Shown here one piece after another: positions 50,585 to 59,868 of a DNA stretch of 64,000 nt. The position numbers and the translations under genes are program-made. The stretch spans positions 434,001 to 498,000 of the forward strand of contig NZ_JBBMFT010000001.1 in assembly GCF_040095835.1 (NCBI RefSeq). Reading direction: 5' to 3'. The notes below the pieces were generated by a model, which was given only the letters and a program-made list of their open reading frames with translations, had not been told where the DNA came from and did no database searches. This DNA is from Flavonifractor hominis (GTDB lineage: Bacteria > Bacillota > Clostridia > Oscillospirales > Oscillospiraceae). Numbering within the stretch: the first letter of the stretch is position 1; every line of letters starts with the position of its first letter.

Positions 50585-51581
50585 GTTCGGACTTTCGTTT
50601 CTTTTTCCCATTGGGCTGTTGGTACTGGCGGCTCTGCTGGTCAACGGCTGGACGGATGCGCCCAACGCCATCGCCACAGCGGTGGCTACGCACGCACTTT
50701 CCTTCCCGCAGGCGGCTCTGCTGGCTGCCGTGTGTAATTTAGCAGGAGTTCTGTGGGCCGCAACGAGCCACAGTGCAGTAACGGATACCATCTATTCCAT
50801 TTTTCACTTCGGTGGCTCGTCCGCTCAAGCACGTTCCGCACTGTGCGCTGCGCTGTGTGCCATCGTGTTGTGGGCCGTGCTGGCCTGGCGATTCGGTGTA
50901 CCTACCAGCGAAAGCCATGCATTGGTGGCAGGTCTGACCGGTGCTGCTCTGGCACTGCCCGGCGGGTTATCCAACCTTTCTCCGGACGCTTGGATGAAAG
51001 TACTCCTGGGCCTTGTATTCTCGCTTGGGCTTGGCATTCCCGCTGGACGTACGGTTTTGTGTCTGCTGTCTCATCTCTCCCTTTCGGAACAACTGTGTCG
51101 CCGCGGTCTGACGGTTGGAGCTGCTCTCAATGCCTTCCTGCACGGCGCCCAAGATGGGCAAAAATTTCTAGGTATGCTCCTGCTATGTGCCTTTTGGGAA
51201 TTCGGTGGCCCACCCCCTGACACGCGCCCGGTTCCCCTGGTTCCCGTGGTCTTGTGCGGGATCGTGATGGCTTTGGGAACCGCTTTGGGCGGCCGTCGCA
51301 TCATCGACACCATAGGTCAGGATATGGTCCACCTTACCGCCAAAGCCGGTCTTGCTGCCGATCTTGGCTGTGGAGCCTGTCTGCTGCTATGTACGCTGGC
51401 CGGCTTGCCTGTCAGCACCACCCACGTCAAAACAGCCGCCATTCTGGGTGCGGGACAGTCCGCTTCCGGTACGGCAAATCTTACCGTAGTGCGTCGCATT
51501 TTTCTTACCTGGGTATTTACTTTTCCAGGCTGCGGCCTGCTTGGCTTTTTTCTCACCCACGTCTTTCTCCTGTCACTCTAA
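50583..51581 (+). CDS. Inorganic phosphate transporter (PiT family)
   Basis: 332 residues, about nine membrane helices. PiT signatures: NGWTDAPNAIATAVATHALS in the N repeat and LPVSTTHVKTAAILGAG in the C repeat. It carries phosphate (or metal phosphate) with H+ or Na+. Start at TTG 50583. No PhoU-like partner (DUF47) is next to it, unlike most pit genes of Firmicutes. Confidence 0.88.
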   Translation: MFGLSFLFPIGLLVLAALLVNGWTDAPNAIATAVATHALSFPQAALLAAVCNLAGVLWAATSHSAVTDTIYSIFHFGGSSAQARSALCAALCAIVLWAVLAWRFGVPTSESHALVAGLTGAALALPGGLSNLSPDAWMKVLLGLVFSLGLGIPAGRTVLCLLSHLSLSEQLCRRGLTVGAALNAFLHGAQDGQKFLGMLLLCAFWEFGGPPPDTRPVPLVPVVLCGIVMALGTALGGRRIIDTIGQDMVHLTAKAGLAADLGCGACLLLCTLAGLPVSTTHVKTAAILGAGQSASGTANLTVVRRIFLTWVFTFPGCGLLGFFLTHVFLLSL

Positions 51582-51631
51582 TGTGCTATAATAACGCTCA
51601 GAATCTCTGCGCAACAGGAGGAATTCCCAAC

Positions 51632-52294
51632 ATGCATCCCTTTCATACGGTTATCTTTGATCTGGACGGAACTCTGTTGAACACTCTGCTGGATCTGACC
51701 GACAGCGTAAACTACGCCCTGTCCCTGCATAATCTGCCCGGCCGCACTGTGGAAGAAGTCCGGACTTTTGTGGGTAATGGAGTTGGCCAACTGGTCCACC
51801 GCGCCGTGCCAGATGGCACCTCTGAAGCACTGGAGTCCAGTTGTCTGGCTGATTTTCGTGCCCATTACCTTTTAAATATGGAACACAAAACCGCCCCTTA
51901 TCCTGGCATTCTGGATCTGTTGGATGCATTGGGAAACGCCGGACTTTCCTTGGCCGTAGTCTCCAATAAGTTCGACGGTGCCGTCAAAGGTCTCTGCCAG
52001 ACTTACTTTGGCACCCGTATCCCGGTAGCGGCATCCATCGGCGAATCTCAAGGCGTACTGCGCAAGCCGGCACCTGATACGGTATTTCGTGCTTTGTCCG
52101 AGCTTGGTGTATCCCCCAACGGTGCGGTCTACGTTGGAGATTCGGACGTAGATATCCAAACCGCCCATAATGCGGGTCTGCCCTGCATCTCTGTCAGCTG
52201 GGGCTTTCGCAGTCGGGCATTCCTGGCCGCTCACGGCGCGTCCACGATTGTGGATACTCCAGCAGCACTTCAGAAGTTACTCTTGGGCGAATAA
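51632..52294 (+). CDS. HAD phosphatase, phosphoglycolate phosphatase-like
   Basis: 220 residues. HAD motifs: VIFDLDGTLLNTLLDL (I), VVSNKFDG (II), RKPAPDTV (III Lys) and YVGDSDVDIQTAHNAG (IV), with a C1 helical cap (NGVGQLVHRA), as in Gph. It removes phosphoglycolate or acts on small phosphate esters. caggaggaa precedes ATG 51632. A TATAAT lies at about 51587, with no good -35. Confidence 0.87.
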   Translation: MHPFHTVIFDLDGTLLNTLLDLTDSVNYALSLHNLPGRTVEEVRTFVGNGVGQLVHRAVPDGTSEALESSCLADFRAHYLLNMEHKTAPYPGILDLLDALGNAGLSLAVVSNKFDGAVKGLCQTYFGTRIPVAASIGESQGVLRKPAPDTVFRALSELGVSPNGAVYVGDSDVDIQTAHNAGLPCISVSWGFRSRAFLAAHGASTIVDTPAALQKLLLGE

Positions 52295-52300
52295 CCAATA

Positions 52301-52344
52301 AAAAGATACGGGCCGCAGTTTTGACTGCGGCCCGTATCTTTTTT
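52301..52344. terminator. Bidirectional terminator between gph-like and msmX-like genes
   Basis: Stem of about 19 bp (aaaagatacgggccgcagt and complement), loop tttg, A and T tracts on the two sides. Confidence 0.88.
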
Positions 52345-53464
52345 AATAAATCAGATTCTTCTCGCTTTCAGGGTCAAACAAATGAATGAGTTCAGGACGG
52401 AAGGCAAAGTTGATCTCCGTTCCGTAAGGGATACCGCCCCGCTGCTCCTGGGGCAGCTCTACCGTGGGAATGCGCAGTACCACATCCCGACCCACTGCAT
52501 TGACATGGAGGTACACCTCGCTGCCCATCATCTCAGATACGTCTACTTTGCTGGCAATGGTATGAGGTCCGGCTTCCGCCGCAAAGGAAATGTGCTCCGG
52601 CCGGATGCCCACGGTCACTTCCCGGTCTTCCATCCCCTTTTCGCGCAGGATCTCCTGGACGTTATCGCTCAACTCCACCACGGCCTCACCTACTGCTACG
52701 CGGTAGCTGTCTCCCACCTTCTGCAGCTTTCCGGAGAAAAAGTTCATCTGAGGTGACCCGATGAATCCGGCCACAAACAGATTGGCAGGGCGATCGAACA
52801 CTTCTTGCGGCGTACCGATTTGCTGGATGAAGCCATCTTTCATGATGACAATACGGTCGCCCAGGGTCATGGCCTCAGTCTGGTCATGAGTTACATAAAT
52901 AAAGGTTGTATTGATGCGCTGGCGCAGCTTGATAATTTCCGCACGCATCTGGTTGCGCAGCTTGGCGTCCAGATTGGAAAGCGGTTCATCCATCAGGAAC
53001 ACCTTTGGGTCGCGGACAATGGCCCGGCCAATGGCCACGCGCTGGCGCTGGCCACCGGAAAGAGCCTTAGGCTTGCGGTCCAGATACTGCGTGATATCCA
53101 GGATAGCAGCTGCCTCCCGTACCTTTTTGTCGATCTCTTCCTTGGGTACTTTGCGCAATTTCAAGGCAAAGGCCATATTTTCATAGACCGTCATATGGGG
53201 ATACAGAGCATAGCTCTGGAACACCATGGCAATGTCTCGGTCCTTAGGCTCCACGTCATTCATCCGCTTACCATCAATAAGCAGATCTCCACCCGAAATA
53301 TCCTCCAAACCAGCTATCATCCGCAGTGTGGTAGACTTACCACAACCGGAGGGTCCAACCAGTACGATAAACTCCTTGTCGGCAATCTCCAGGTTAAAGT
53401 CGTGGACCGCCGTCACCTTGTTATCATAAACCTTCTTTATGTTCTTCAGCGTCACAGTTGCCAT
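52343..53464 (-). CDS. Sugar ABC transporter ATPase (MsmX/UgpC type)
   Basis: 373 residues. Walker A GPSGCGKSTT, Q-loop FQSYALYPHMT, signature LSGGQRQRVAIGRAI, Walker B MDEPLSNLDAKLR, H-loop VTHDQ, and the C-terminal MalK-type OB domain (TVGIRPEHI). Such ATPases power several CUT1 sugar importers; here the likely partner is the sialic acid system encoded upstream. Start at ATG 53464; no good ribosome site is visible. It is separated from nagA by 188 bp with two hairpins. Confidence 0.88.
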   Translation of the reverse strand: MATVTLKNIKKVYDNKVTAVHDFNLEIADKEFIVLVGPSGCGKSTTLRMIAGLEDISGGDLLIDGKRMNDVEPKDRDIAMVFQSYALYPHMTVYENMAFALKLRKVPKEEIDKKVREAAAILDITQYLDRKPKALSGGQRQRVAIGRAIVRDPKVFLMDEPLSNLDAKLRNQMRAEIIKLRQRINTTFIYVTHDQTEAMTLGDRIVIMKDGFIQQIGTPQEVFDRPANLFVAGFIGSPQMNFFSGKLQKVGDSYRVAVGEAVVELSDNVQEILREKGMEDREVTVGIRPEHISFAAEAGPHTIASKVDVSEMMGSEVYLHVNAVGRDVVLRIPTVELPQEQRGGIPYGTEINFAFRPELIHLFDPESEKNLIY

Positions 53465-53652
53465 ACGTATAGACCGTAAGAGCTGCGCCTCCGCGCCAAC
53501 TCCCTCGTCCACGGGGAGCGTTACCCCGTGGGCTTTACGGCAGGTCTCCACACTGCCGCACCGCCGGTCTGGCGGCTCTTCTCCTTTTTTACAGCTCGCT
53601 CTGCTCTATAGAAATGGAGTAGAACGGAGCGGCCTGATTTTGGTGGACCAGC
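53465..53652 (-). other. nagA-msmX intergenic region with two hairpins
   Basis: Contains a ccgcc/ggcgg hairpin (about 53560-53575) and a cccacgggg/ccccgtggg hairpin (about 53508-53534). No convincing promoter was found, so read-through from the sialic acid operon with processing is plausible. Confidence 0.4.
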
Positions 53653-54774
53653 TCACATCGAAACCGGCTCTCCACGGAAAAAGATATCTTTCAGATTTAA
53701 ATTTTCATCCAAAACAACCAGATTCGCTCGTTTTCCAGGCTCCAAAGTACCTGCCCGACTGAAAATGCCAATAGCCTTTGCAGGGTTCACTGCAGCGGCC
53801 CGCACCGCGTCTGCCAGAGGGATTCCGAAGGAGACCGCAGTTTTCATGCAGCTCATCAGATCCGTCACCGAGCCGGCCAGTGTACCGTCAGCGAGGGTAG
53901 CATATTTCCCCTTTACCGTCACGTCCTGACCACCCAGGGTATAGGCCCCGTCCGGCATGCCAGCAGCCCGCATCGTGTCCGAAATCAGGATCACCCGCTT
54001 AGGGCCAAACATTTTAAAAACCGCCCGAACCACTGCCGGATGGATATGGACCCCGTCACAGATGAGCTCTACTTTACATTGGGGCGCGTCCAAGGCCGCT
54101 CCCACCACGCCGGGAGCACGGTGTCCAAAGGCAGGCATAGCATTAAACAAATGGGTCACCTGACGCGCACCCAGCCGAAAGGCCTCTACAGCGATATCAT
54201 AATCCGCCGTGGTGTGAGCAATGGATACCGTTACCTCACCCTCCACCGACTCAATAAACTCCATAGCCCCCGGCTCTTCGGGCGCCACTGAGACCAGCTT
54301 GACCAGTCCCTCTGCAGCAGCATTTAGCCGGCGGAACATATCTGCATCCGGACGGTGGAGCCATTCTCCGTTCTGTGCCCCTTTTTTGGCCATGGACAGA
54401 AACGGGCCTTCTAGATTGATGCCGCACAGAACTGCCCCTACCTTGTCCTGCCGCCGGTGAGCGGCAGCCACCTGGCAGACTTTCGTGAGCTGTTCTTCCG
54501 AAAGGGTCATTCCTGCAGGACAGATCTGGGTCACACCGCGGGAAAGCTCATACTGGGCCATTTTCTCCAAGCCCTCCGGATCTGCATCCGAAAAGTCATG
54601 TCCCACACAGCCATGGAAATGCAGATCTGTCAATCCCGGAATTACATAGCAACCCGTGGCATCGTAGGTTTTGCCGTCAGCACTGGAGTTGGAAATCAAC
54701 CGTCCGTCAAAGCAGACGTCTCGGGAGACAAATCCCTCCTGTGCATCAAATACCCGACCACCGGTTATCCGCAT
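53653..54774 (-). CDS. nagA: N-acetylglucosamine-6-phosphate deacetylase
   Basis: 373 residues. Amidohydrolase fold: TDLHFHGCVGHDFSD (metal His), GINLEGPFLS (Glu), AHTTADYD, THLFNAMPAFGHRAPG, and the C-terminal LISDTMRAAGMPDG with the catalytic Asp. It makes GlcN-6-P and acetate. The start overlaps nagB by 10 nt, so the two are coupled. Confidence 0.93.
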   Translation of the reverse strand: MRITGGRVFDAQEGFVSRDVCFDGRLISNSSADGKTYDATGCYVIPGLTDLHFHGCVGHDFSDADPEGLEKMAQYELSRGVTQICPAGMTLSEEQLTKVCQVAAAHRRQDKVGAVLCGINLEGPFLSMAKKGAQNGEWLHRPDADMFRRLNAAAEGLVKLVSVAPEEPGAMEFIESVEGEVTVSIAHTTADYDIAVEAFRLGARQVTHLFNAMPAFGHRAPGVVGAALDAPQCKVELICDGVHIHPAVVRAVFKMFGPKRVILISDTMRAAGMPDGAYTLGGQDVTVKGKYATLADGTLAGSVTDLMSCMKTAVSFGIPLADAVRAAAVNPAKAIGIFSRAGTLEPGKRANLVVLDENLNLKDIFFRGEPVSM

Positions 54775-55517
54775 ACGGACACACCCGCTTCCACCAGTTT
54801 ATGCAGGGCGGCCTTGTCGCCCACCAGGGTCACATCCGGGTGCAGCTGCAGAACAGAAGCAGGCACTTCTTTGGTCACCCGGCCGCAGAAGGCACGATAA
54901 ACTGCGTCCGCCTTATCCTCACCACTGACCACCATCAGAATGCGCCGGGCGTTCATGATATTTTTGATTCCCATGCTCAGGGCCTTGCGGGGCACCTCAT
55001 CCCGGCTCTCAAAGAAACGTTTATTGGCTTCAATGGTACTCTCCGTCAGGGTAACCACATGGGTCTCCAGACCGAAGTCGTCCCCCGGCTCGTTGAAGGC
55101 AATATGGCCGTTGTGTCCCATACCCAGCAGCTGCAGATCGATACCGCCCAGCTCCTGGATCAGCTTGTTGTAGGCCGCACACTCTTTGTCGGGATCCTTG
55201 GCCAGACCATTGAGCACATGGGTATTCTCAGGCTTAATATCGATGTGGTCAAACAGGTTGCTCTGCATAAAGTAACGGTAGCTCTGCTCATGGTGAGGAG
55301 ACAAGCCCAGGTACTCGTCCAGATTCACTGAGCGGACCTCTGCAAAAGACAGATCTCCTTTTTTATACCAGTCCACCAGCTGCTGATAGGTCCCCACCGG
55401 AGTGCCGCCGGTGGCAAGTCCCAGCACACAGTCAGGTTTGTAGATCACCTGGGCAGAAATGATGTTGGCCGCTCTGCGGCTCATGGCTTTGTAATCTTCC
55501 GATTGATAAATACGCAT
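54765..55517 (-). CDS. nagB: Glucosamine-6-phosphate deaminase
   Basis: 250 residues. LGLATGGTPVGTYQQLV (phosphate loop), RSVNLDEYLGL (catalytic Asp), LLGMGHNGHIAFNEPGDDF (His/Glu). It makes fructose-6-phosphate and ammonia, the last dedicated step of amino-sugar use. aggagaa precedes the ATG; 34 nt after nanA. Confidence 0.95.
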   Translation of the reverse strand: MRIYQSEDYKAMSRRAANIISAQVIYKPDCVLGLATGGTPVGTYQQLVDWYKKGDLSFAEVRSVNLDEYLGLSPHHEQSYRYFMQSNLFDHIDIKPENTHVLNGLAKDPDKECAAYNKLIQELGGIDLQLLGMGHNGHIAFNEPGDDFGLETHVVTLTESTIEANKRFFESRDEVPRKALSMGIKNIMNARRILMVVSGEDKADAVYRAFCGRVTKEVPASVLQLHPDVTLVGDKAALHKLVEAGVSVCG

Positions 55518-55551
55518 ACCAATTTTCTCCTATTTTTCAAATTGGAACGGT

Positions 55552-56457
55552 TCAGCAGTACTTGGCGATGGCAGCTGCAATCATAGCGGCAGCCTCGTCC
55601 ACCACAGCGGCATCGCTGTCAATGAGACCGGGCATCGGCTTGCGGACCGAACCACAGGTTACACCGTTTTTGGCCAGGATGGCCTTCATTACAGCATACA
55701 GATTGCCATGTGCAGAGCACATCTTATAGATGATACGGTCAATGTCGTTCTGGATCTGACGAGCGGGCTCCATCTCGCCTTTCTGGAAGTGCTCATAGAT
55801 TTTCAGAAAGAGTTCGGGCATCACCGCGTAAGTACCGCCGATACCGGCGCAGGCACCCATAGCCAGACCAGAGATATACTGCTCATCGGGCCCGTTGAAA
55901 ACAATGACTCCAGCATCCCGCCACATCTGAATGTCCTGGACCGGCATGGAGGAGTTCTTCACGCCGATGACTCTGGGGTTCTTTTTCATCTCTGCCAGCA
56001 GAGAAGGAGTAAGCGCCACACCAGCCAGCTGAGGGATGTTGTAGATGACAAAATCGGTGTTGGGAGCGGCGGAAGAGATATCATTCCAGTATCCGGCAAT
56101 ACCGTACTCCGGCAGGTGGAAATAGATAGGAGGAATGGCCGCAATGGCATCCACCCCCAGGCTCTCGGCGTGCGCGGCCAATTCCATGCTATCGGCAGTG
56201 TTGTTGCAGGCCACATGAGCAATAACGACCGCCTTGCCCTTGGCCTCAGCCATTACATTCTCCAGCACCAGCTTGCGCTCGGCCACGCTCTGGTAAATAC
56301 ACTCACCGGAAGATCCCCCAACATACAGTCCGTTGACGCCCTTGCCGATAAGATAGCGAGCCAACGCCCGCACACCCTCAGGGGAAATATTGCCCGCTTC
56401 GTCATAGCAGGCATAGAACGCCGGGATCACACCCTGGTATTTTTTCAGATCGCTCAT
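55552..56457 (-). CDS. nanA: N-acetylneuraminate lyase
   Basis: 301 residues. DHDPS/NAL family with VGGSSGEC (Ser49-Ser50, the substrate carboxylate site), IYNIPQLAG (Tyr139) and IGVKNSS (Schiff-base Lys167). It splits sialic acid to ManNAc and pyruvate. Start at ATG 56457 (MSDLKKYQG) with gagaagg 8 nt upstream; the ATG at 56490 reads through this site. Context with nagAB and an ABC importer supports sialic acid over other keto acids. Confidence 0.9.
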   Translation of the reverse strand: MSDLKKYQGVIPAFYACYDEAGNISPEGVRALARYLIGKGVNGLYVGGSSGECIYQSVAERKLVLENVMAEAKGKAVVIAHVACNNTADSMELAAHAESLGVDAIAAIPPIYFHLPEYGIAGYWNDISSAAPNTDFVIYNIPQLAGVALTPSLLAEMKKNPRVIGVKNSSMPVQDIQMWRDAGVIVFNGPDEQYISGLAMGACAGIGGTYAVMPELFLKIYEHFQKGEMEPARQIQNDIDRIIYKMCSAHGNLYAVMKAILAKNGVTCGSVRKPMPGLIDSDAAVVDEAAAMIAAAIAKYC

Positions 56458-56493
56458 GTTATAATCCTTCTCTCCATTTTTAATAAGCAAAAA

Positions 56494-57339
56494 TCAACCC
56501 TTGACAGCGCCCATTGCAATCCCCTGTGTGAAGTACTTCTGGAATGCAATAAACACCACTACAATGGGGATAGCGGCCAAGGCCGCGCCCGCCATAATGA
56601 GGCCGAAATCGTTGGACATCTCGCCCTGCAGGTTGGCGATGGCCAGGGGCAGGGTCCAGTTGGTGTCGCTGGTGAGCATGACCAGCTGGAGGAAGTAGTC
56701 GTTCCAAGTGTTGACGAAGGTGAAGATGGCCAGCGCGCCGATGCCCGGCTTGATCATGGGGAACACCACGCTGAAGAAGGTGCGCAGCTCCCCGGCGCCG
56801 TCCACCCGGGCGGCCTCCAGAATCTCGTTGGGGATGGTCTCAGAGAACTGTTTCATCAGGAACACGCCGAAGGGCCAGCCAACGGTGGGCAGGATCACCG
56901 CCCACAGGTTGTTGTTCATGTGGAAGAAGGTCATCTCCTGCAGCAGGGGGATGACGATGACCTGCTTGGGCAGGGCCATGGCGCAGATGATGATGGTGAA
57001 CAGGACCCCGCGGCCGTAGAACCGCTTCTTGCCCAGGGCGTAGCCGGCTAGGGCCGCGGTGAGGCAGGTGAGGATCATGGCCATGGCGGAGATGAAGACG
57101 ATGTTGAACAGCCAGTGGAAGGCGGGATGCTCAAACAGCCGGGCGTAGTTGTCCACAGTGGGATCCTGCGGGAACCAGATGGGGTAGTTGGCGTTGATCT
57201 CGATCTTGTTCTTGAAGGAACCGGTGACGATCCAGTACAGGGGGAACAGGAAGAAGATGGCCAGCAGGACCAGCACCACCGCCGAAAACACCTTGTAGCC
57301 GGTGGAAGTGCCGCTGAGATCCGTCGTTTTCGCTTTCAT
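56494..57339 (-). CDS. Sugar ABC transporter permease (MalG type)
   Basis: 281 residues, six membrane helices. The inner-membrane coupling motif EAARVDGAGELRTFFSVVFPMIKPG (EAA loop), cited by its core EAARVDGAGE, is intact. Pairs with the following permease and a lipoprotein to import sialic acid (inference from nanA-nagBA). Strong GC bias at third positions. 17 nt after the other permease. Confidence 0.88.
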   Translation of the reverse strand: MKAKTTDLSGTSTGYKVFSAVVLVLLAIFFLFPLYWIVTGSFKNKIEINANYPIWFPQDPTVDNYARLFEHPAFHWLFNIVFISAMAMILTCLTAALAGYALGKKRFYGRGVLFTIIICAMALPKQVIVIPLLQEMTFFHMNNNLWAVILPTVGWPFGVFLMKQFSETIPNEILEAARVDGAGELRTFFSVVFPMIKPGIGALAIFTFVNTWNDYFLQLVMLTSDTNWTLPLAIANLQGEMSNDFGLIMAGAALAAIPIVVVFIAFQKYFTQGIAMGAVKG

Positions 57340-57356
57340 ATTCTCTCACTCCCCCC

Positions 57357-58292
57357 TTAATCCGTCTTGACCAGCTTGAACTGGATGGCCGAGAAGACGG
57401 CGATGATGATGGCCAGGACGACGCCGATGGCGTTGGCGTAGCCCAGGTCGTTGAGCCGGTAGGCGGTGTCGTACACCTGGTACATGATGGTCATGGTGGA
57501 ATTCAGCGGGCCGCCCTTGGTCAGCAATTGGATCAGAGCGAAGCACTGGAAGGAGTTGATGGTGGTGATGACCAGCACGTACAGGGTGGTGGGCAGGATC
57601 TGGGGCCACTTAATCTTCCAGAACACCTGCAGCTTGGTGGCGCCGTCCACCTGGGCCGCCTCCACCAGGGACTGATCCACGTTGCCCAGGGCCGCCACGT
57701 ACAGCACGATGGGCTGGCCGATGGAGGTGGTGAACAGGATCAGGATGATAAACCAGATGGCGGTGTGCTGATTGCCCAGCCAGTCGAAGGTGCCGGTGCC
57801 GGCCACCTGGTTGAGAATGCCGTAGTAGGGATGGAGGATCCACTTCCACACCACGGTGATGGCCACCGAGCCGGTGACCACCGGCAGGTAGAACACACAC
57901 CGGAAGAAGGAGCGGGGCACGGAGTGCATCTTGTAGATGGCGGAGCTCACCCACAGGGAGAAAGCAGTGACCGTGGGCACCGCCACCACCACGATAAGTA
58001 CGGTGTTCAGGAAACCGCGGTGGAAGATCTCATCCTGAAAGAGTCTGATGTAGTTGTCCAGTCCGGCAAAGCCCGTGATGCCACTCAGGCCGTACTCCAT
58101 GAAGCTGTAAAACACACAGATAAACATGGGTACCACCACGAAGGATACGAAGAACACCAGGCTGGGCAGCAGGAACAGGTAGGCGGATATGGTCTCTCTC
58201 CGGACCAGAGCCTTGCTCATACCGGAGAATTGCGATTTCTTTTGCTTTTTGGGTTTCTGGTCGGCCGGCGCCGTTACGGTGGTTTGCGCCAT
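57357..58292 (-). CDS. Sugar ABC transporter permease (MalF type)
   Basis: 311 residues, six membrane helices after a Lys-rich N terminus (PADQKPKKQKKSQ). EAA loop VEAAQVDGATKLQVFWKIKWP. Start at ATG 58292 (MAQTTVTAP) with ggggagag upstream; the reading frame runs further up to 58388 but through the terminator after the binding-protein gene. Confidence 0.88.
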   Translation of the reverse strand: MAQTTVTAPADQKPKKQKKSQFSGMSKALVRRETISAYLFLLPSLVFFVSFVVVPMFICVFYSFMEYGLSGITGFAGLDNYIRLFQDEIFHRGFLNTVLIVVVAVPTVTAFSLWVSSAIYKMHSVPRSFFRCVFYLPVVTGSVAITVVWKWILHPYYGILNQVAGTGTFDWLGNQHTAIWFIILILFTTSIGQPIVLYVAALGNVDQSLVEAAQVDGATKLQVFWKIKWPQILPTTLYVLVITTINSFQCFALIQLLTKGGPLNSTMTIMYQVYDTAYRLNDLGYANAIGVVLAIIIAVFSAIQFKLVKTD

Positions 58293-58348
58293 GAGTCTCT
58301 CCCCTCTTTCACTAAGTAGTGCCGTCCCGCAGCACACAGATCTGCGGG

Positions 58349-58386
58349 AAAAAATATGCCCGCCCCCTCTCATCCAGGGAGCGGGC
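58349..58386 (-). terminator. Partial terminator between binding protein and permeases
   Basis: On the minus strand, an 11-bp stem (58376-58386 / 58358-58368, one G-U) with a 7-nt loop, then atatttttt. A second hairpin (cccgcag/ctgcggg, 58325-58347) follows. The position between the lipoprotein and permease genes suggests it keeps the binding protein in excess. Confidence 0.75.
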
Positions 58387-58425
58387 ACAACATTCGCTCA
58401 GGTCATGTCAGGCCGCTGAACGGGT

Positions 58426-59772
58426 TCAGCCGATGTTGGCGTTGGCCTGCTGCACAAAGTTGTCAGCCGCAGTCTGGGGATCCGCGCCGGTGGTCATGAT
58501 CTCAGCCAGCATGGGCCACCACAGAGCGCGCTGCTCGGTCCAGCCGCCAGTCAGGCTGTAATAACGGCCCAGGTAGTCGCTCATCAGAGCAAAGGGAGCG
58601 CGGAGATCCGCGTCCTCAGCATCGGCGTAGACGTCGCCCCAGTCGGAGTGCACCGGGAAGAAGCCGGTGGTCTTGACGGCCTCAACGCCTGCAGTCTGGT
58701 CGTTGCACACGAAGTCGATGAACTTCTTGGCAGCCTCGATCTTGGCATCGTCACCATTGTCGAAGATACCGAAGCCGTAGGGGCCGGCCATCTCCAGCTC
58801 GGGCACGCCGTCATCAGAGGGGAACGCCATGGCGAAGGGAGTGAACTGGGTCTGCTCGGCATACTGGGTATAGTTGGAGTAGTTCCAACAGAAGGTGACG
58901 GCGGCGGTCTGGTTGGCAAAGGCCTGCAGCTCGTCGGAAGCGGCGAAGCTGGCGTTGGCGCTCATGGAGCCGTTGTCCACCATATCCTGCAGCAGGGTCA
59001 GAGCCTTCACGTTGTTGGCGCTGTTGGCGTTGTAGGAAGAGCCGTCATCAGTGACATAGTAGTCGGAATACAGGTTGTTGACGAGAGCACGGGTGCCCTG
59101 GTCGCCGCCCTGGGCGCCGCAGTAGATGATGCCGGGCGTCTTGATGGCGATGGTGCCGGCGGCCGCGGCGTCACGGACGGCCTCCATGGCCTTCACGAAG
59201 TTGTCGGTGGTCCAGGTGCGGGTTTCCTCGTCCAGGTACTGGAGCGCGCCGGCGGCCTCAAAGGCCTCGTAGTTGATGGCCATGCAGTGGGCGGCCACGC
59301 TCAGGGGGTACATGTAGTAAGTACCGTCCAGCTGAGACACGGAAGAAATGCCCTCGGCGATGTCGGAGCCGCTGGCGGTCCACAGATCGCCCAGGTCCAC
59401 CATCAGGCCATTGCGGGCGTAGTTGCCCACGATGCGCTCGGGGCCCTCAAAGATGATGTCGGGCGCCTGGTTGGAGGTGATGGCGGTGGTCAGCTTCTGG
59501 TCGCCGTCCTGATAGTTGATGGGAGTAACCGTCACATTGATACCGGGGTTGGCCTCCTGAAAAGCCGCAATCAGGGAATCCCAGTTGGACGCTTCCGTAA
59601 AGCCACCGATGTTAAAGGCCCACAGGCTGAGCTCCACCTGACTGCCTTCCCCGGTAGAGGTATTGCTTCCGGCAGGCGTCGTCTCACCGCTGCTCGTGGT
59701 GTTTCCGCAGGCAGCCAGTCCAAGTGTCATACCAGCAGCCAACAGAAGCGCAAGAGGCTTTTTCATCTTCAT
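58426..59772 (-). CDS. Sugar ABC transporter substrate-binding lipoprotein
   Basis: 448 residues. Lipoprotein signal peptide ending in LGLAACGN (lipid Cys21), a Ser/Thr/Gly-rich linker, then a CUT1-type (SBP_bac_1) domain (LWAFNIGGFTEASNWDSL, APDIIFEGPERIVG, QTAAVTFCWNYSNY). Likely the sialic acid receptor of this operon, although the CUT1 fold alone does not fix the ligand. First gene after the promoter at 59832-59860, with aggagga upstream. Confidence 0.88.
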   Translation of the reverse strand: MKMKKPLALLLAAGMTLGLAACGNTTSSGETTPAGSNTSTGEGSQVELSLWAFNIGGFTEASNWDSLIAAFQEANPGINVTVTPINYQDGDQKLTTAITSNQAPDIIFEGPERIVGNYARNGLMVDLGDLWTASGSDIAEGISSVSQLDGTYYMYPLSVAAHCMAINYEAFEAAGALQYLDEETRTWTTDNFVKAMEAVRDAAAAGTIAIKTPGIIYCGAQGGDQGTRALVNNLYSDYYVTDDGSSYNANSANNVKALTLLQDMVDNGSMSANASFAASDELQAFANQTAAVTFCWNYSNYTQYAEQTQFTPFAMAFPSDDGVPELEMAGPYGFGIFDNGDDAKIEAAKKFIDFVCNDQTAGVEAVKTTGFFPVHSDWGDVYADAEDADLRAPFALMSDYLGRYYSLTGGWTEQRALWWPMLAEIMTTGADPQTAADNFVQQANANIG

Positions 59773-59831
59773 TGTGATTCCTCCTCATTTTTGATAAAAT
59801 TGGGCGTCCCTACCCGGGTCTCGTTGGACAA

Positions 59832-59860
59832 ATTGTACAGTCGAACCTGAGATTTGTCAA
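59832..59860 (-). promoter_or_regulatory. Promoter of the sialic acid transport/catabolism operon
   Basis: Minus strand: TTGACA (59855-59860), 17-bp spacer, TACAAT (59832-59837). Confidence 0.85.
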
Positions 59861-59868
59861 TATCATTT

